Part shown: positions 22,701 through 31,600 of the stretch, piece by piece
Position numbering within the stretch: position 1 is the first letter of the stretch
How the letters are laid out: the number at the start of each line of letters is the position of its first letter
DNA from: Enterococcus mediterraneensis
Lineage (GTDB): Bacteria; Bacillota; Bacilli; Lactobacillales; Enterococcaceae
DNA length: 64,000 nt
Assembly (NCBI RefSeq): GCF_900604485.1
Contig: NZ_UWOP01000001.1
Span: 5,001 to 69,000 of the forward strand
Direction of reading: 5' to 3'
Notes under the pieces: model-generated
Seen by the model: the letters and a program-made list of their open reading frames with translations, nothing else
Databases searched by the model: none
What the model was told of the DNA's origin: nothing
Made by a program: the position numbers and the translations under genes

Positions 22701-23549
22701 ATGTATTATCCTTATTTTCGCGGGAAACAATTTGACTTGATCGCTTTGCGGGAACTTTCGGAAAATGGATTGCTGTCTCGAAAAATCCATCCGATCATCG
22801 AACCAGTCAAAGATTCTTCAGCATTGAGAAAGACAGTCTTGCAGTTTGAAAAGGCACAGCAGTCTTTTACATTGATCGAAAATCCGCAAGCTGGAGAATT
22901 TTTAACAGAAGATGGGTATCTGAGGCTTCACGCAATGACCACAAAGCGCGGCCAGATCCTGACGCAGCCGTTAGAGCCTTCTGCAGAACAAAGCGGACTC
23001 TTGATCCTTCAACAAGCAAAACCAGCACTGGAATGCGATTGGAGCCAAAATGAAAAGCCGGTCTTGTTGCCGCTTGAATTTCGGCTTTTGCAAAAGGTAC
23101 AAGGAGAGTTGATTTTGTCAGAGGATGTTTTTACACGGCTTCCTCGCAATCGATTTTATCAGGAATTGCCGGATGAATTGTTTACCAATAGACATTTGAA
23201 TTATCAGAGAAGCGGTTTTCAAGGATTTAGCGATTTTTCGCTAGATAGCCGCATCTACTATGAAAAGTCTTTTCCATCTGCAGAAATCTGCATCCATCTT
23301 GTTTATTTTGAAGGGGATGAATTGCGTATCCATCATTTTCTTTCGCCGGAAGAGTTGCCAACACAAAAGGACAAGTTTTTAGCGGTTATGGAGGAGATTG
23401 CAAACTGGCAGCCGCTGCAAAAAACACATGGATTGAACTTGTTGATGACAGCGGCAGCTAACGGAAAATTTCCTGGAATGGGGATCATTCGCAAGGCTTC
23501 AGTCATGCACCATTTAGAGCTGATGGGTGATTTTTTGGATAGCCGGTAA
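22701..23549 (+). CDS. sce7725/Beta-protein-like family protein
   Basis: 282 aa. The start MYYPYFRGKQFDLIALREL is the hallmark of the sce7725 (Beta-protein-like) family, whose members often sit beside sce7726-type nuclease-fold proteins. The function of the family is not known to me. GGGAGG precedes ATG 22701. Co-transcription with the MmcB-like nuclease behind an SOS box suggests a DNA-damage or defence partner. No membrane segments or export signal. Confidence 0.65.
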   Translation: MYYPYFRGKQFDLIALRELSENGLLSRKIHPIIEPVKDSSALRKTVLQFEKAQQSFTLIENPQAGEFLTEDGYLRLHAMTTKRGQILTQPLEPSAEQSGLLILQQAKPALECDWSQNEKPVLLPLEFRLLQKVQGELILSEDVFTRLPRNRFYQELPDELFTNRHLNYQRSGFQGFSDFSLDSRIYYEKSFPSAEICIHLVYFEGDELRIHHFLSPEELPTQKDKFLAVMEEIANWQPLQKTHGLNLLMTAAANGKFPGMGIIRKASVMHHLELMGDFLDSR

Positions 23550-23727
23550 AGAGTGGAAGAACTCTGTGTAAAAAAGTAGATTAAAATTAAACACACTTAT
23601 AAAATTTTCTGTGAATAAAAAATAACCTCACAACCAATCAGAAAACAAAATAGCAAGGTAGGGTAATTCTCTTTTATTATGCCATATGATACTCTATCTG
23701 TAGAACATTATTCAGAGGAGGTTTATT

Positions 23728-24426
23728 ATGTCATTTGATTTATCCGTCAAACAGTTAGCGAATATGATTGATCACACGTTGCTAAAAGCAGACGCTAAGA
23801 AAGCTGATTTCAGAAAGTTGGCAGACGAAGCAACTACATACGGCTTCAAGATGCTGGCAATCAATTCGGCGCCTGTAAAATTCTGCCGAGAATATTTAGG
23901 AGATAGCCCAGTCCATGTGGGGGCCGCAATCGGTTTTCCACTTGGTCAAACATCGATTGCCGCAAAAGTATTTGAAGTGAATGATGCTATTCAAAATGGC
24001 GCGGATGAGATCGATTATGTGATCAATATCGGCGAATTAAAAGATGGTAATCTGGAATATATCCGCCGCGAAATGGAAGAGATCGTGGCAGCAAGCAGAA
24101 AAGGGAATATCTTATCTAAAGTTATCTTGGAAAATTGTTATCTGACTGACGAAGAAAAAATCGCTGTATGCCAAATTGCTCGTGAAGTGAAACCTGACTT
24201 TGTCAAAACCTCTACTGGCTTTGGCCTTTCTGGTGCAACCGTTGAAGACGTTCGTCTGATGAAAAAAACGGTAGGAGAAGAGGTAGAGGTCAAAGCGGCC
24301 GGCGGGATTCGAGATTTAGCAACTGCCAAAGCAATGATCGAAGCCGGAGCTACTCGAATCGGAACCAGTTCAGGTATCACTATCATTAAGGAACTAGAAA
24401 CTTTGAAAAATTCTTCTATGCAATAG
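23728..24426 (+). CDS. deoC: Deoxyribose-phosphate aldolase
   Basis: 232 aa. Cleaves 2-deoxyribose 5-phosphate to glyceraldehyde 3-phosphate and acetaldehyde in nucleoside catabolism. The Schiff-base lysine is Lys160 in DFVKTSTGF, with the partner Lys189 in VKAAGGIR. GAGGAGG precedes the ATG. It stands alone here, without the nucleoside phosphorylase or deoxyribonucleoside genes that often accompany it. Length is normal. Confidence 0.95.
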   Translation: MSFDLSVKQLANMIDHTLLKADAKKADFRKLADEATTYGFKMLAINSAPVKFCREYLGDSPVHVGAAIGFPLGQTSIAAKVFEVNDAIQNGADEIDYVINIGELKDGNLEYIRREMEEIVAASRKGNILSKVILENCYLTDEEKIAVCQIAREVKPDFVKTSTGFGLSGATVEDVRLMKKTVGEEVEVKAAGGIRDLATAKAMIEAGATRIGTSSGITIIKELETLKNSSMQ

Positions 24427-24436
24427 AACCCTCATA

Positions 24437-24487
24437 AAAATGAAAACCTCGTCCAAATAGCTGAAGCTGGGGCGAGGTTTTCATTTT
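24437..24487 (+). terminator. Terminator after deoC
   Basis: AAAATGAAAACCTCG pairs perfectly with CGAGGTTTTCATTTT. It could work on both strands. Confidence 0.85.
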
Positions 24488-24544
24488 CAGATTTGATTTA
24501 GGAGACAACTAAAGTAATAAAGCTTACTTTTTGAGTTTTTCTTT

Positions 24545-24585
24545 ATTGTATATATAGGACTATCATGTTTAAATATATATACAAT
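24545..24585. repeat. 12-bp perfect inverted repeat (candidate operator)
   Basis: ATTGTATATATA (24545-24556) and TATATATACAAT (24574-24585) are exact reverse complements with a 17-base gap, about 80 bases before the next gene. Placement suits autoregulation by the ribbon-helix-helix-like product. Confidence 0.5.
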
Positions 24586-24663
24586 TTATTATTTTCTGAT
24601 TTTTTAAACAGTTATTAATAAACATATAATAGATAGCTTTAAAAATTGAGAGGAGGAGTACAT

Positions 24664-24999
24664 ATGGCTAAAAATGAGGAATTAATTTCCAAGTTATTGA
24701 AGTTTCAGCCAGATTTGTATAATGAGATCATAGAATATCAAGAAGAAAAGCATCTTCCTTATTTTACGACTGCCGTTTTCGAATTGATCAGAGCAGGGCT
24801 CCGAAGCAGCAAAGGAAAAGAAATAAAAATTACTCCGGAGTTGCTGATTTTAGTAGAGAATTCTTACAAACTTTTCGAAAATGATATAAAAGAGCTTCAC
24901 AAATACGAGTCAGAGATCGAACGACAGATAGAAGAAGAATTGAAACAGAAGTATAATATCGAAATGAATGATGACAATGAAAGACGTTCCTTAGAGTGA
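24664..24999 (+). CDS. Hypothetical ribbon-helix-helix-like protein, 111 aa
   Basis: No firm family. The N-terminal part (about 1-50: a short strand-like stretch, then EIIEYQEEKH and FTTAVFELIRAGLRS) resembles ribbon-helix-helix DNA-binding proteins. The C-terminal half is charged helix. I take ATG 24664 behind GAGGAGGAG; the frame extends upstream to 24646 through the ribosome site. The gene sits in an AT-rich accessory segment before a surface-protein gene and may regulate itself or that gene. Confidence 0.55.
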   Translation: MAKNEELISKLLKFQPDLYNEIIEYQEEKHLPYFTTAVFELIRAGLRSSKGKEIKITPELLILVENSYKLFENDIKELHKYESEIERQIEEELKQKYNIEMNDDNERRSLE

Positions 25000-25018
25000 G
25001 GAATGTCTTTTTTTCTTT
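24980..25018 (+). terminator. Terminator overlapping the end of the 111-aa gene
   Basis: AAAGACGTTCCT pairs AGGAATGTCTTT with one wobble, then a T-run. The stem begins inside the coding end. The 25019-25301 stretch contains a 10-bp palindrome TTAGCGCTAA near 25232 and AT-rich sequence but no gene. Confidence 0.75.
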
Positions 25019-25301
25019 TGTCAGAGTCTTTTTCAGCAGTATCTTATTTTGATTATGAGTAAAGCATTAGAACGAAGAAAAACTGGTCGATTCAATTGTA
25101 GCTGTAAAAGAAGGGTGGAGCTCTTTTTTTAACTATTCAAAATCAAATAATTACCGAATTGGTATAGATCTATATCAGATTTTTTTATTATAAACCATTC
25201 ATTCTTAAAGATAAAAGTTGTTATTTACGTTTATTAGCGCTAACGTATATCTTTGAGATATATATATAATATTTTAAAAATATATAAAAGGAGTAGTTTA
25301 G

Positions 25302-26330
25302 ATGAAAAAAATCATTTTTTTGTTGGCAGCAGCAGGAGCAGTGGCCACTTTAACAACTGGTACAATAACGGTTCAAGCAAGCGAGACAAAAGAAAGTCCT
25401 AAGGTTGTTCAAGAATGGAAAGAGCCGCTTCACGTCACCAACATCGATATAATCAGAACCGATACGAAAGAGAAAATTAATTCTGGTGTTACCACATTTT
25501 CAAGCGGACAAGATATTCCAATTGCATTCAAAGCCAATTATTATGGAGGAAAAATTGCAGATTATCCTAATGGTCAATTTTTAGGACTAAGTATTGGTGC
25601 AAAGAACGTAACCATCAATTTTAGCCGCGCTGCTGCTGTTGCTAACCCAGACGGAAGCTCAAGTTTAATAGGTGAGGATGTGATCCATGTCGGAAAAGAA
25701 GTGACGCAACAATTCCAATTACAATTTACGATAACGGGCGACGGTGTTTCTGACGTTCAGACACAGACAATCACTTTTGTTCCTGAAACAAGCGGATCAA
25801 CAGGTTCGTCAGATTCATCAAGTTCTTCAAGTTCTTCAAGTTCTTCAAGTTCGTCAAATACCTCAGATTCTACAGATACAACATCAACAAAAGATTCGTC
25901 GACGTCTGAATCTGAAACATCAGGTTCTAATGATCCGCATCATTCTGTAACACCAACAGATCCAGATGATTCAAATGGTTCAGAAGAACCGGATCCTTCG
26001 ACAGAACCAACTGGAACAAGCGGATCAGAGGAACCACAAACAACATCTGAATCAAATTCTACACAACCAAGCAGTTCTGAATCTGTACAAGAACCAGAAC
26101 GTTCAAGCAGTGTAACGTCAACAACTGAAGATCTTGCTGATACTTCAGAAAAAGCAGTCTTAAAACCAGATACAAAGTCATCTGATTCTGCTAAGAATCT
26201 GACTTTACCTAAGAATAATTCCTCGAAAAGATTACCAAAAACCAGTGAGGAAAATTCGATTGCTTTGACACTCGGCGGTATTATCACACTTATTGGAACA
26301 ATCGGTTTAATTATCAAGCGCAAACTCTAA
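25302..26330 (+). CDS. LPxTS-anchored surface protein with Ser/Thr-rich stalk
   Basis: 342 aa. Signal peptide 1-26 (cleavage after VQA), a single folded domain (about 30-165), then a Ser/Thr/Pro/Asp-rich stalk (165-305). A sortase signal follows: LPKTS (311-315), a hydrophobic helix and the tail KRKL. The last motif residue is Ser, a tolerated variant of LPxTG. Part of the stalk is encoded by 9-bp TCA-AGT-TCT repeats (25819-25857). No WxL motif. The N-terminal domain was not recognised, so ligand unknown. Confidence 0.8.
   Translation: MKKIIFLLAAAGAVATLTTGTITVQASETKESPKVVQEWKEPLHVTNIDIIRTDTKEKINSGVTTFSSGQDIPIAFKANYYGGKIADYPNGQFLGLSIGAKNVTINFSRAAAVANPDGSSSLIGEDVIHVGKEVTQQFQLQFTITGDGVSDVQTQTITFVPETSGSTGSSDSSSSSSSSSSSSSSNTSDSTDTTSTKDSSTSESETSGSNDPHHSVTPTDPDDSNGSEEPDPSTEPTGTSGSEEPQTTSESNSTQPSSSESVQEPERSSSVTSTTEDLADTSEKAVLKPDTKSSDSAKNLTLPKNNSSKRLPKTSEENSIALTLGGIITLIGTIGLIIKRKL
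25819..25857 (+). repeat. 9-bp serine-codon tandem repeats
   Basis: Four to five copies of TCAAGTTCT encode Ser-Ser-Ser in the stalk. Unit length is a multiple of three, so copy changes would alter stalk length without breaking the frame. Confidence 0.8.
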
Positions 26331-26344
26331 AATAAACTTTTATT

Positions 26345-26395
26345 ACCATACAAAAAAGCTCGTTGTGACTGTAAAAACGGGCTTTTTTGTATGGT
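26345..26395 (+). terminator. Terminator after the surface protein
   Basis: ACCATACAAAAAAGCTCG pairs CGGGCTTTTTTGTATGGT nearly perfectly; works on either strand. Confidence 0.85.
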
Positions 26396-27146
26396 GATTT
26401 TTAGATTAGATTGACAAAAATCTGCAAGTTATGGCTGGTAAATATCAAGTAATCTGAGTTTATTTTGATTCTATATCTAGGGATTCATCAATTGATTTTT
26501 TAGTATTTTGATGTTTACGCAAAAAAACTTGTCACTTTCAGCAAACTACGACGTCTGAATGCAGGAAAAATATCTTTTTTGTACAAATATTTGCTGATTC
26601 TATGTATTTTAAAGAAAATAGTTGTAAATAGCGGGATTAAAGAAGGGGATAACCGATAATGTAGTTGTTAAATAGAAGGTATAAAATTTTCTTATTTTAG
26701 TTTACATAATATATATTAAACAAAGTTATTAATAAAATTTTGACTTTACCAACTAGATACATTTTACTCAATTTCATCTGTTTTGACCCCCTACTTAAGC
26801 AAAATATCGGTGAAATCACTCTAATTTTATCTTAAACAGCTTTTTGTATAGAAAAACGCAGCAATTCAAGAATTTTTTTCTCAGAGATTCTTTAACAATA
26901 AAGATTTATAGCAAATCAATTTTAAAGTTTTGATTTATGATCACTGGCTGTAATTATTTGCTTGTCGACTTATTTTTCTTAGTCAATTTTTTGCCGCTTT
27001 TTTCAGCAGTTCAATTTTTCCTTTAAATATCAAAACGTTGCATGCTTAGAAATTTCTGATATCAAAAGTAAATTATTCATATTAGTGACACGTCGCTGAT
27101 TTTCTTTAATTCTTAAAACACAGTCAATCAAAGCGTTCGCTGAAAA
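26396..27146. other. AT-rich stretch without a gene
   Basis: About 750 bases with stops in all frames and no convincing ribosome site, RNA gene or repeat. Possibly decayed sequence from an earlier insertion. I see no recognisable remnant. Confidence 0.6.
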
Positions 27147-27175
27147 TTGTTTTTTACTCCTGTTGGTAGTATAAT
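27147..27175 (+). promoter_or_regulatory. Promoter of the toxin-antitoxin pair
   Basis: TTGTTT (27147-27152), a 17-base spacer and a perfect TATAAT (27170-27175). TAGT/ACTA arms around the -10 could be an antitoxin operator. Confidence 0.7.
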
Positions 27176-27195
27176 AGCACTATGAGGTGATCAAT

Positions 27196-27474
27196 ATGGA
27201 AACAAAAGAACGTAAAAAGAAAATCCAAGTGAATATCGATCGAAGTCTTGCAAACGATGTTGACGCTATTTTAGAGTCGTTAGGATTAAATCAAACAACC
27301 TTGATCACAGCACTTTATAAACGAGTAGCAGCTCAAGGAGAAGTTCCCTTCTCTCTTGCTCTGACCAAAGAAGAAAAAATCAACCTTGAACTCATGGATG
27401 CTATCGATTTAATACCAACACAACATATCTCTACGGCGGAAGAACTGTCTAATTGGCTGGATGAAGATGAATAA
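27196..27474 (+). CDS. RelB/DinJ-like antitoxin
   Basis: 92 aa. The N-terminal KKIQVNIDRSLANDVDAILESLGLNQTT looks like the ribbon-helix-helix of RelB/DinJ antitoxins, which bind the operon promoter. The acidic C-terminus (about 60-92) would wrap the toxin. ATG 27196 has GAGGTG before it; the frame's GTG at 27187 lies in that site. Its stop overlaps the toxin start. Confidence 0.75.
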   Translation: METKERKKKIQVNIDRSLANDVDAILESLGLNQTTLITALYKRVAAQGEVPFSLALTKEEKINLELMDAIDLIPTQHISTAEELSNWLDEDE

Positions 27475-27808
27475 ACATGATGTGCTGATCGCATATATCT
27501 CCTATACTGATGATCCCAATGCTGGCGGTAAACGCAGACCAGCGCTGCTTATGCAGAAACAAGATAATCTCCTTCATGTTCTTAGAATCACTTCGAAATT
27601 CCATAATAAATCTGAGTATATCAAAAAACTGTACTATCCAATTAAAGATTGGAAGTTAGCAGGATTGAAACAAGAATCTTGGATCGACATTGGCGCGATT
27701 AGAACGATCGACGCCAATCAATTAAAAACCATAAAAATCGGACAGTTGACCTTGCGAGATAAACAAGAACTTACTCGATTCATCAAAAATTATTATCGAT
27801 ATGACTAA
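27461..27808 (+). CDS. PemK/MazF-like toxin
   Basis: 115 aa (113 if ATG 27467 is used). The segment KRRPALLMQKQDNLLHVLRITSK matches the SH3-like core of PemK/MazF mRNA endonucleases (Arg-Pro-x-Leu strand followed by a Thr/Ser). It overlaps the antitoxin by 14 bases, giving translational coupling. Combining a RelB-type antitoxin with a PemK-type toxin is a known kind of partner swap. Confidence 0.7.
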   Translation: MKMNKHDVLIAYISYTDDPNAGGKRRPALLMQKQDNLLHVLRITSKFHNKSEYIKKLYYPIKDWKLAGLKQESWIDIGAIRTIDANQLKTIKIGQLTLRDKQELTRFIKNYYRYD

Positions 27809-27836
27809 AAAGCGATCTTATAAGGATCGCTTTTTT
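27807..27836 (+). terminator. Terminator after the toxin gene
   Basis: AAAAGCGATC pairs GATCGCTTTT around TTATAAG, followed by T. Works on both strands, between convergent genes. Confidence 0.8.
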
Positions 27837-27895
27837 AATTTCTATTAATCTCCGTCTTTTAACCATCTTTTAACCGTCTGTTGATAACAAAATTT

Positions 27896-28849
27896 TTATG
27901 GCTTCAATAAGATTTTTCCGATACTTTTACCGGATTCTAAAAAATCATGAGCTTCTTTCCCCTTAGATAACGGAAAAATCGTTGGCTCGCTGATAGCTAT
28001 TTTGCCTTTTCTAAAATAGTCAAAAAGCCGCTCGCTTCGTTCTTTCCGTTCAGTAGCACTGGTCAAATAGTCCCATAAGTCGCCAGTCAAGATGCTTTTT
28101 GATTGAGAGAGTAATTCAACAAGATCGACAGCAGGCGGTGTTCCTCCCGCCATACCAAAGAACACAAGTTTTCCTCTGTTTTTGAGCAAACGTATACTGT
28201 CTAGTAATGTGATCCCTACTCCATCATAAACCGTGTCAAAATAAGAAATGTAATCCTTCTGCCAATCCATCTTGCGCAAAAAGACTTTTTTAGCTCCTTG
28301 ATCCAATGCTAGTTGTTGTTTCTCACGAGAGGATGTAACGCCATAGACATTCAGTCCGTCAGCAGTCAGCATTTGTGATAAGATTTGTCCTACGCCCCCG
28401 CTTATTCCATGAACAAAAACATCTCGATCCTTAATCATATCTCCTAAATCGTGAGCCAAAAAATCAGCAGTCAAGCCTTGCAAACCGATACTTGCAGCTA
28501 ATTTAGTATCTAGATCATCAGGAATCTTTATTGCATTTGCCTCAGGGACGGCTACTAGCTCAGCATTCGAAAAAGGAACATCCACAAACAAGACTTTGTC
28601 GCCGATTTTAAAGTCTGACGTTACTTCTGATCCCAATGCGACGATCGTTCCCGCTCCTTCATAGCCGTTTATAAAAGGAGAACGTTTTTCTATATGATAC
28701 GTCCCTCTTCTTCGGTAAATATCCGCATAGTTCAGCCCGATATATTCCATTTTCAACAGTAAATCCTTTTTAGTGATCACTGGTTCTAGTAATTCTCCGT
28801 ATTCTAAAACGTCCGAACCTCCAAAGTGATCAAAAAATAAAGCCTTCAT
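27896..28849 (-). CDS. NADPH:quinone reductase-like oxidoreductase
   Basis: 317 aa. MDR family: GroES-like N-terminus (LNYADIYRRRGTY) and cofactor motif HGISGGVGQILSQML near residue 143. No zinc cysteines. I prefer the internal ATG 28849, which has GGGAG upstream, over ATG 28870, which has none. Monocistronic. Role probably reduction of quinones or reactive carbonyls. Confidence 0.8.
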   Translation of the reverse strand: MKALFFDHFGGSDVLEYGELLEPVITKKDLLLKMEYIGLNYADIYRRRGTYHIEKRSPFINGYEGAGTIVALGSEVTSDFKIGDKVLFVDVPFSNAELVAVPEANAIKIPDDLDTKLAASIGLQGLTADFLAHDLGDMIKDRDVFVHGISGGVGQILSQMLTADGLNVYGVTSSREKQQLALDQGAKKVFLRKMDWQKDYISYFDTVYDGVGITLLDSIRLLKNRGKLVFFGMAGGTPPAVDLVELLSQSKSILTGDLWDYLTSATERKERSERLFDYFRKGKIAISEPTIFPLSKGKEAHDFLESGKSIGKILLKP

Positions 28850-29005
28850 CCCTGCATAATCTCCCGTCATTTTTGTTTTGTTAGTAAGAATAAGATATCT
28901 TGAACTCTTAGCATACTCTACTGAGTAATAATGACACTTTTTTCTGCTTTTTGAAAGGATGTGCTCTTTTCTTAGGAGTAAATAACTCTAAAATTTATAC
29001 ATACT

Positions 29006-29040
29006 AAAACCCCAGATCTTTATTCCAAAGATCTGGGGTT
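29006..29040 (-). terminator. Terminator of the envelope locus
   Basis: AACCCCAGATCTTT pairs exactly with AAAGATCTGGGGTT. On the minus strand T follows, closing the VTC/DUF4956/lipoprotein operon. Confidence 0.85.
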
Positions 29041-29050
29041 ACTCAGCTAA

Positions 29051-30913
29051 TTAACGCCCTCCTGGTCCGCCCATTTGGGTGCCGGAAACAGCTTCACCGG
29101 ATTGAGAAACGGTTGTGGCGATATCTGTCAGTTCAAATGATCCCAACTTATCACCATTTGTTTTGGTTCCTGTTTCATATAATCCATTCGTTTCTTGCGC
29201 ATCAGTTGAACCGCCGCTGATGATGGAATAAGTTTCGCCTTGTTTCATGTCAGGTGTTGAAATGACGGCATATTGATAGGCTTTACTTGGTTTGAAAGTC
29301 GCAATGGCCTTACCATCAGCATCTGTTAAACTTAGCAAAGTATTAGCGGATTGCGAACTGTCAAAGTAGATCCCGACAGCAGCTTGACTGGAGCTGTCAC
29401 TGATGGTTTGCGCCATATCAGAAGTACCGACCGCGATCAATGTACCTCCTGATAAATCGAATGTTCCGCCATAATCTAATGAACCATTACCGCCGCTTGT
29501 TGGTCCATTGACAATCACTGTGCCGTCAGTCATAGTGATATTACCGTTGCTATCGAGTCCATCACCTTCAGCATTGACAGTTAAAGTTCCACCGCTGATC
29601 GTTAGCTTCTTGCTGTCATCTGCCTCCTCTCCTCCACCAGGACCACCAAACGAATCTGCGCCGAATTGTCCGGTGCCTTCATTTGTATCACTACCGCCTC
29701 CTGCGTTTATTCCATCATCGCTTGCAGTAACTTTAGTATCGCCGCCTTTGATAGAAATCACGCTGGCTTCGATTCCTTCATAAGATTCATTGATCGCCAG
29801 CTTTCCATCACTGATGGTCAATTCATTGTCAGCATGGACGCCGTCATCTCCAGTTGTGATCGTAAAGGTACCGCCGGTGATTTCAGCAGTATCGTTGCTA
29901 TGGATGGCATCATCTGCGCTATCGATGGTATAAGTACCGCTGGAAACCAAAATCTTACTTCCCGCTTTGATTCCTTTGTAGCTTTCTTCTGCGGAAACAG
30001 ATTGGCTTTGAGAGCCATCAGCGGTTTTGATCGATAGATCAGCGTTCTGGATACTAACATTAGTTTCTGCTTGAATACCGTCCCTGCTGCTTGAGATTTT
30101 AAAAGTTCCGCCATCGATCGCGACATAGCCTTTTTCTGTATCTTCGGCATTTGTCGCTTGGATACCGTCACCTTCTGTTGTCGTTAAAGTATAGTTCCCA
30201 TCACGGATCGATACAGCATCTTTCCCTTTTAAGGCGTTATTCTTGGCTTTGATATCGTAAGTTCCGGAGATCAAAATCAGGTCATCTTTGCTGCGGATAC
30301 CATTGCTGTAATTTCCATTGACCTTCAGCGTTCCTTCCCCATTGATCACAAGATCTTCTTTACTGTAAAAAGCCGCGTCCGGTTCTGTTTCGCCTGTTGC
30401 CAGTTGATAGTTTGTTCCATCTGTCAAAGTCGTCGTTGTTCCTTTAACAAGTGTTGTGATGACTTTCTCTGAACTTTGGATCGATACAGCTGGTCCAGTG
30501 CTATTAGTAATGGAAACATCATCAAAAATCAATCGTACTTTATCTTCTTTGCCGGCACTGACGACAAGCTGACCGTCACTTAGGGAACCTGTGATGACAT
30601 ATGTTCCAGCTTTAGTGATAGTTACTGTTTGATCTTTGACGGTCACACCTTCTGCTTCACTCGTTGAACTATCTGATAAAGAGATCTTTGTCGCTGTGTC
30701 CTTATCATAATCAGTCGTTAGATCCTCTTCTTCATAGTCGCCATAGTCAGCAGTGTCATTACTTGATGTTGCGACCGTGCTGGTTGAATTTTCGGTGTTA
30801 GTGCTAATACTGATATTGCTTGAGTCCGCTTTGCTGCTGGAATCAGTTTGTTGGGTACAGGCTGCTAAAATCATACTTGAAAGCAGCAACGAATAGATTA
30901 GTCTCTTTTTCAT
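29051..30913 (-). CDS. Beta-helical carbohydrate-binding lipoprotein (Cthe_2159-like)
   Basis: 620 aa. Lipobox LAAC with Cys19 gives a lipid-anchored exported protein. After an acidic Ser/Thr linker (20-75) comes a long array of about 20-residue repeats of the type GGTFTITTGDDGIHAD, a right-handed beta helix. This fits the Cthe_2159 carbohydrate-binding family, which has polygalacturonate-binding members. The C-terminus is Gly-rich. Last gene after VTC and DUF4956, a grouping seen in many Firmicutes. Polysaccharide binding is inference. Confidence 0.8.
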   Translation of the reverse strand: MKKRLIYSLLLSSMILAACTQQTDSSSKADSSNISISTNTENSTSTVATSSNDTADYGDYEEEDLTTDYDKDTATKISLSDSSTSEAEGVTVKDQTVTITKAGTYVITGSLSDGQLVVSAGKEDKVRLIFDDVSITNSTGPAVSIQSSEKVITTLVKGTTTTLTDGTNYQLATGETEPDAAFYSKEDLVINGEGTLKVNGNYSNGIRSKDDLILISGTYDIKAKNNALKGKDAVSIRDGNYTLTTTEGDGIQATNAEDTEKGYVAIDGGTFKISSSRDGIQAETNVSIQNADLSIKTADGSQSQSVSAEESYKGIKAGSKILVSSGTYTIDSADDAIHSNDTAEITGGTFTITTGDDGVHADNELTISDGKLAINESYEGIEASVISIKGGDTKVTASDDGINAGGGSDTNEGTGQFGADSFGGPGGGEEADDSKKLTISGGTLTVNAEGDGLDSNGNITMTDGTVIVNGPTSGGNGSLDYGGTFDLSGGTLIAVGTSDMAQTISDSSSQAAVGIYFDSSQSANTLLSLTDADGKAIATFKPSKAYQYAVISTPDMKQGETYSIISGGSTDAQETNGLYETGTKTNGDKLGSFELTDIATTVSQSGEAVSGTQMGGPGGR

Positions 30914-30925
30914 AGCGGCTCCTTT

Positions 30926-31600
30926 CTATAACTCATCGCGATTTGTCGCGACTTTTCCTAGAACGACGGGTAAATTTCCGTTGCGCACGCGGATCGCATC
31001 GATCAGTTCTTTTTCTTTTGCTTCATCTTTTAAAAGCAAAACATAGCGCAATTCATACAGACTGCCCATGGTCGTCGTCCGTACAGAATTCAATTTATTG
31101 CTGTAGGTATAGTTTTCAAAAATATCTTGGAATAGATCGGGATAATCTAAATCTTCCGGAATCGTCACTTTCAGCTCTCTTTCAGCGACTTTCGAACGAT
31201 CACCAAAAGGAAACAGATGCAAAAGAATCAAAAATGCGGCAACAATAGCGGAAAAAATTACACTGTAGATGACATAGCCCATACCAGTCGCAATCCCGAT
31301 ACCCATCGACCAGAAAATACTGGTGATTTCCCGGGAACCGCCGGCAACTGAACGGAAACGGATCAAACTAAATGCTCCGACTACCGCCAGTCCTGTTCCA
31401 AGATTGCCATTGACCAGCATGATCACCGACTGGACTAAGACAGGCAATACGGCTAATGTCACAACAAAACTTTTTGTGTAAACATTTCGTACCATATGCA
31501 CGCGAGCGACTAACAAACCTAATGCGAGAGAAACAAGGATACAAATCAGCAGATCACTCCACTGGATACTAGTTCCTGATTCAAATAAGCTAGATAACAT
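30926..31600 (-). CDS. DUF4956 membrane protein
   Basis: 224 aa. Four to five membrane helices (residues about 15-140), including AFSLIRFRSVAGGSREITSIFWSMGIG, the family signature, then a cytoplasmic domain (145-224) with a ferredoxin-like pattern. Molecular function unknown; family members nearly always neighbour VTC-domain proteins. Overlaps the VTC gene end by 11 bases and precedes the lipoprotein by 12, so clearly one operon. Confidence 0.85.
   Translation of the reverse strand: MLSSLFESGTSIQWSDLLICILVSLALGLLVARVHMVRNVYTKSFVVTLAVLPVLVQSVIMLVNGNLGTGLAVVGAFSLIRFRSVAGGSREITSIFWSMGIGIATGMGYVIYSVIFSAIVAAFLILLHLFPFGDRSKVAERELKVTIPEDLDYPDLFQDIFENYTYSNKLNSVRTTTMGSLYELRYVLLLKDEAKEKELIDAIRVRNGNLPVVLGKVATNRDEL

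Noticed and set aside
25940-26323. 127-codon antisense frame over the surface protein
   Set aside because: Arises from the Ser/Thr/Asp codon bias of the stalk; no ribosome site or promoter.
29666-30037. Long antisense frames over the beta-helix lipoprotein
   Set aside because: They are mirror images of the Gly/Asp/Thr-rich repeats and have no start signals.
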